Below, piece after piece: positions 63,401-64,000 of a DNA stretch of 64,000 bases. Both the position numbers and the translations under genes were made by a program. The notes below the pieces were generated by a model. It saw only the letters and a list, made by a program, of their open reading frames with translations. It did not search any database and was not told the origin of the DNA. How positions within the stretch are numbered: the first letter of the stretch is position 1; every line of letters begins with the position of its first letter. This stretch comes from Halictus rubicundus (taxonomy: Eukaryota > Arthropoda > Insecta > Hymenoptera > Halictidae), in the NCBI RefSeq assembly GCF_050948215.1, contig NC_135164.1, positions 9,553,116 to 9,617,115 on the forward strand. The letters run 5' to 3'.

Positions 63401-63430
63401 CTCTCTCTCTCTCTCTCGCTCTCTCTCTCG

Positions 63431-63461
<31 letters not shown>

Positions 63462-63462
63462 A
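63401..63462. repeat. (CT)n microsatellite
   Basis: About 60 bp of CT with three single-base interruptions, followed by an AATAAA at 63522-63527 with no gene attributable to it. Confidence 0.9.
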
Positions 63463-64000
63463 CACATCATCTCTCTTTCTCCGGATCATTTGGCTTTCTC
63501 TACCATCCTCCTCATCACACAATAAATACAATATAATACAGGGTGTCTCGCGGATTCCGCTACACCAAACAGAAACCTAGCCCGCCCGTCCTCGAGCGCG
63601 CAGACACGGGAAAACTCCTTTGTCCCGCGTGGGTTCCATTCGCATAGGTTCGAAAATTTTGTCAAAGTCTGCAATTCGCTCGACGGTACAGTTACGTCCC
63701 GTGCTACACCGTTGACCACCGCAGCTATTGTGCTCGAGTGAGACTGCTTAATAGAACCGTTCATTTCCATTTTGTTGCATAGATACCGATTAAAAATCCA
63801 CGTGCACGTCCCCGCGGCAAAATGCCAAGGATGCCGCGGAGTTTCCCGTGCCTAGCGCGACTCGTAACGCGTCTCGTGAATTCCTCCGTGTTCGTCAACG
63901 TTGTCGGAAACGGCAGCTGGAAAATGCTCGACGAGGACTCGCCGCAAACGGAAGGATTCGAATATCGAAAATATGATTTGTCGCGGAGGCGGGCTCGAGA

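Larger units (their letters stand above)
48191..64000. other. Gene-poor right part, no gene supported
   Basis: Long stretches of unique sequence with AT-core homeodomain-type sites, separated by GA/CT tracts and a (GT)n tract. TCAAGTG sites lie at 57915-57921 and 58355-58361. An open frame at 54.3-54.65 kb is discussed as a finding. I recognise no exon of a known family, tRNA or rRNA. The edge of a gene lying beyond 64000 cannot be excluded. Confidence 0.45.

Overview
The window is eukaryotic DNA from an insect. It carries two complete, intron-containing NK-class homeobox genes on the + strand: tinman (NK4/Nkx2-5 family, 17530-18852) and, about 7.3 kb downstream, bagpipe (NK3/Nkx3 family, 26153-30542). 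Canonical GT..AG introns, very frequent CpG and abundant (GA)n/(CT)n microsatellites fit a holometabolous insect. I lean towards Hymenoptera with moderate GC, but only the two genes are firm evidence and the order cannot be proved from sequence alone.

Layout. 1-17.3 kb: no supportable gene; microsatellites, GGGGCCCC arrays and AT-core homeodomain-type sites, ending in the tinman promoter/leader. 17.5-19.5 kb: tinman, three coding exons, 364 aa, then a ~0.6 kb 3' UTR. 19.5-25.8 kb: tinman-bagpipe intergenic region with four TCAAGTG (NK2-class) sites, two of them as a close inverted pair just upstream of bagpipe. 25.9-30.5 kb: bagpipe, three coding exons, 342 aa, with a 3.1 kb first intron and two upstream ORFs in its leader. 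30.5-64 kb: a 33 kb stretch in which I find no gene. It holds a fold-back-like element built from 116-bp units (37946-38636), a 145-bp MITE-like element (46058-46202), a decayed ~30-bp minisatellite (47897-48190), several diverged duplications and long GA/CT tracts.

How the genes work together. In Drosophila, Tinman specifies dorsal and cardiac mesoderm and directly activates bagpipe, which specifies visceral muscle. The two genes are neighbours in the NK cluster. The same adjacency, same transcriptional direction and clustered Tinman-type sites between them suggest the tin-to-bap regulatory step is conserved here (inference). No further NK-cluster member (ladybird, C15, slouch) was recognised in the window.
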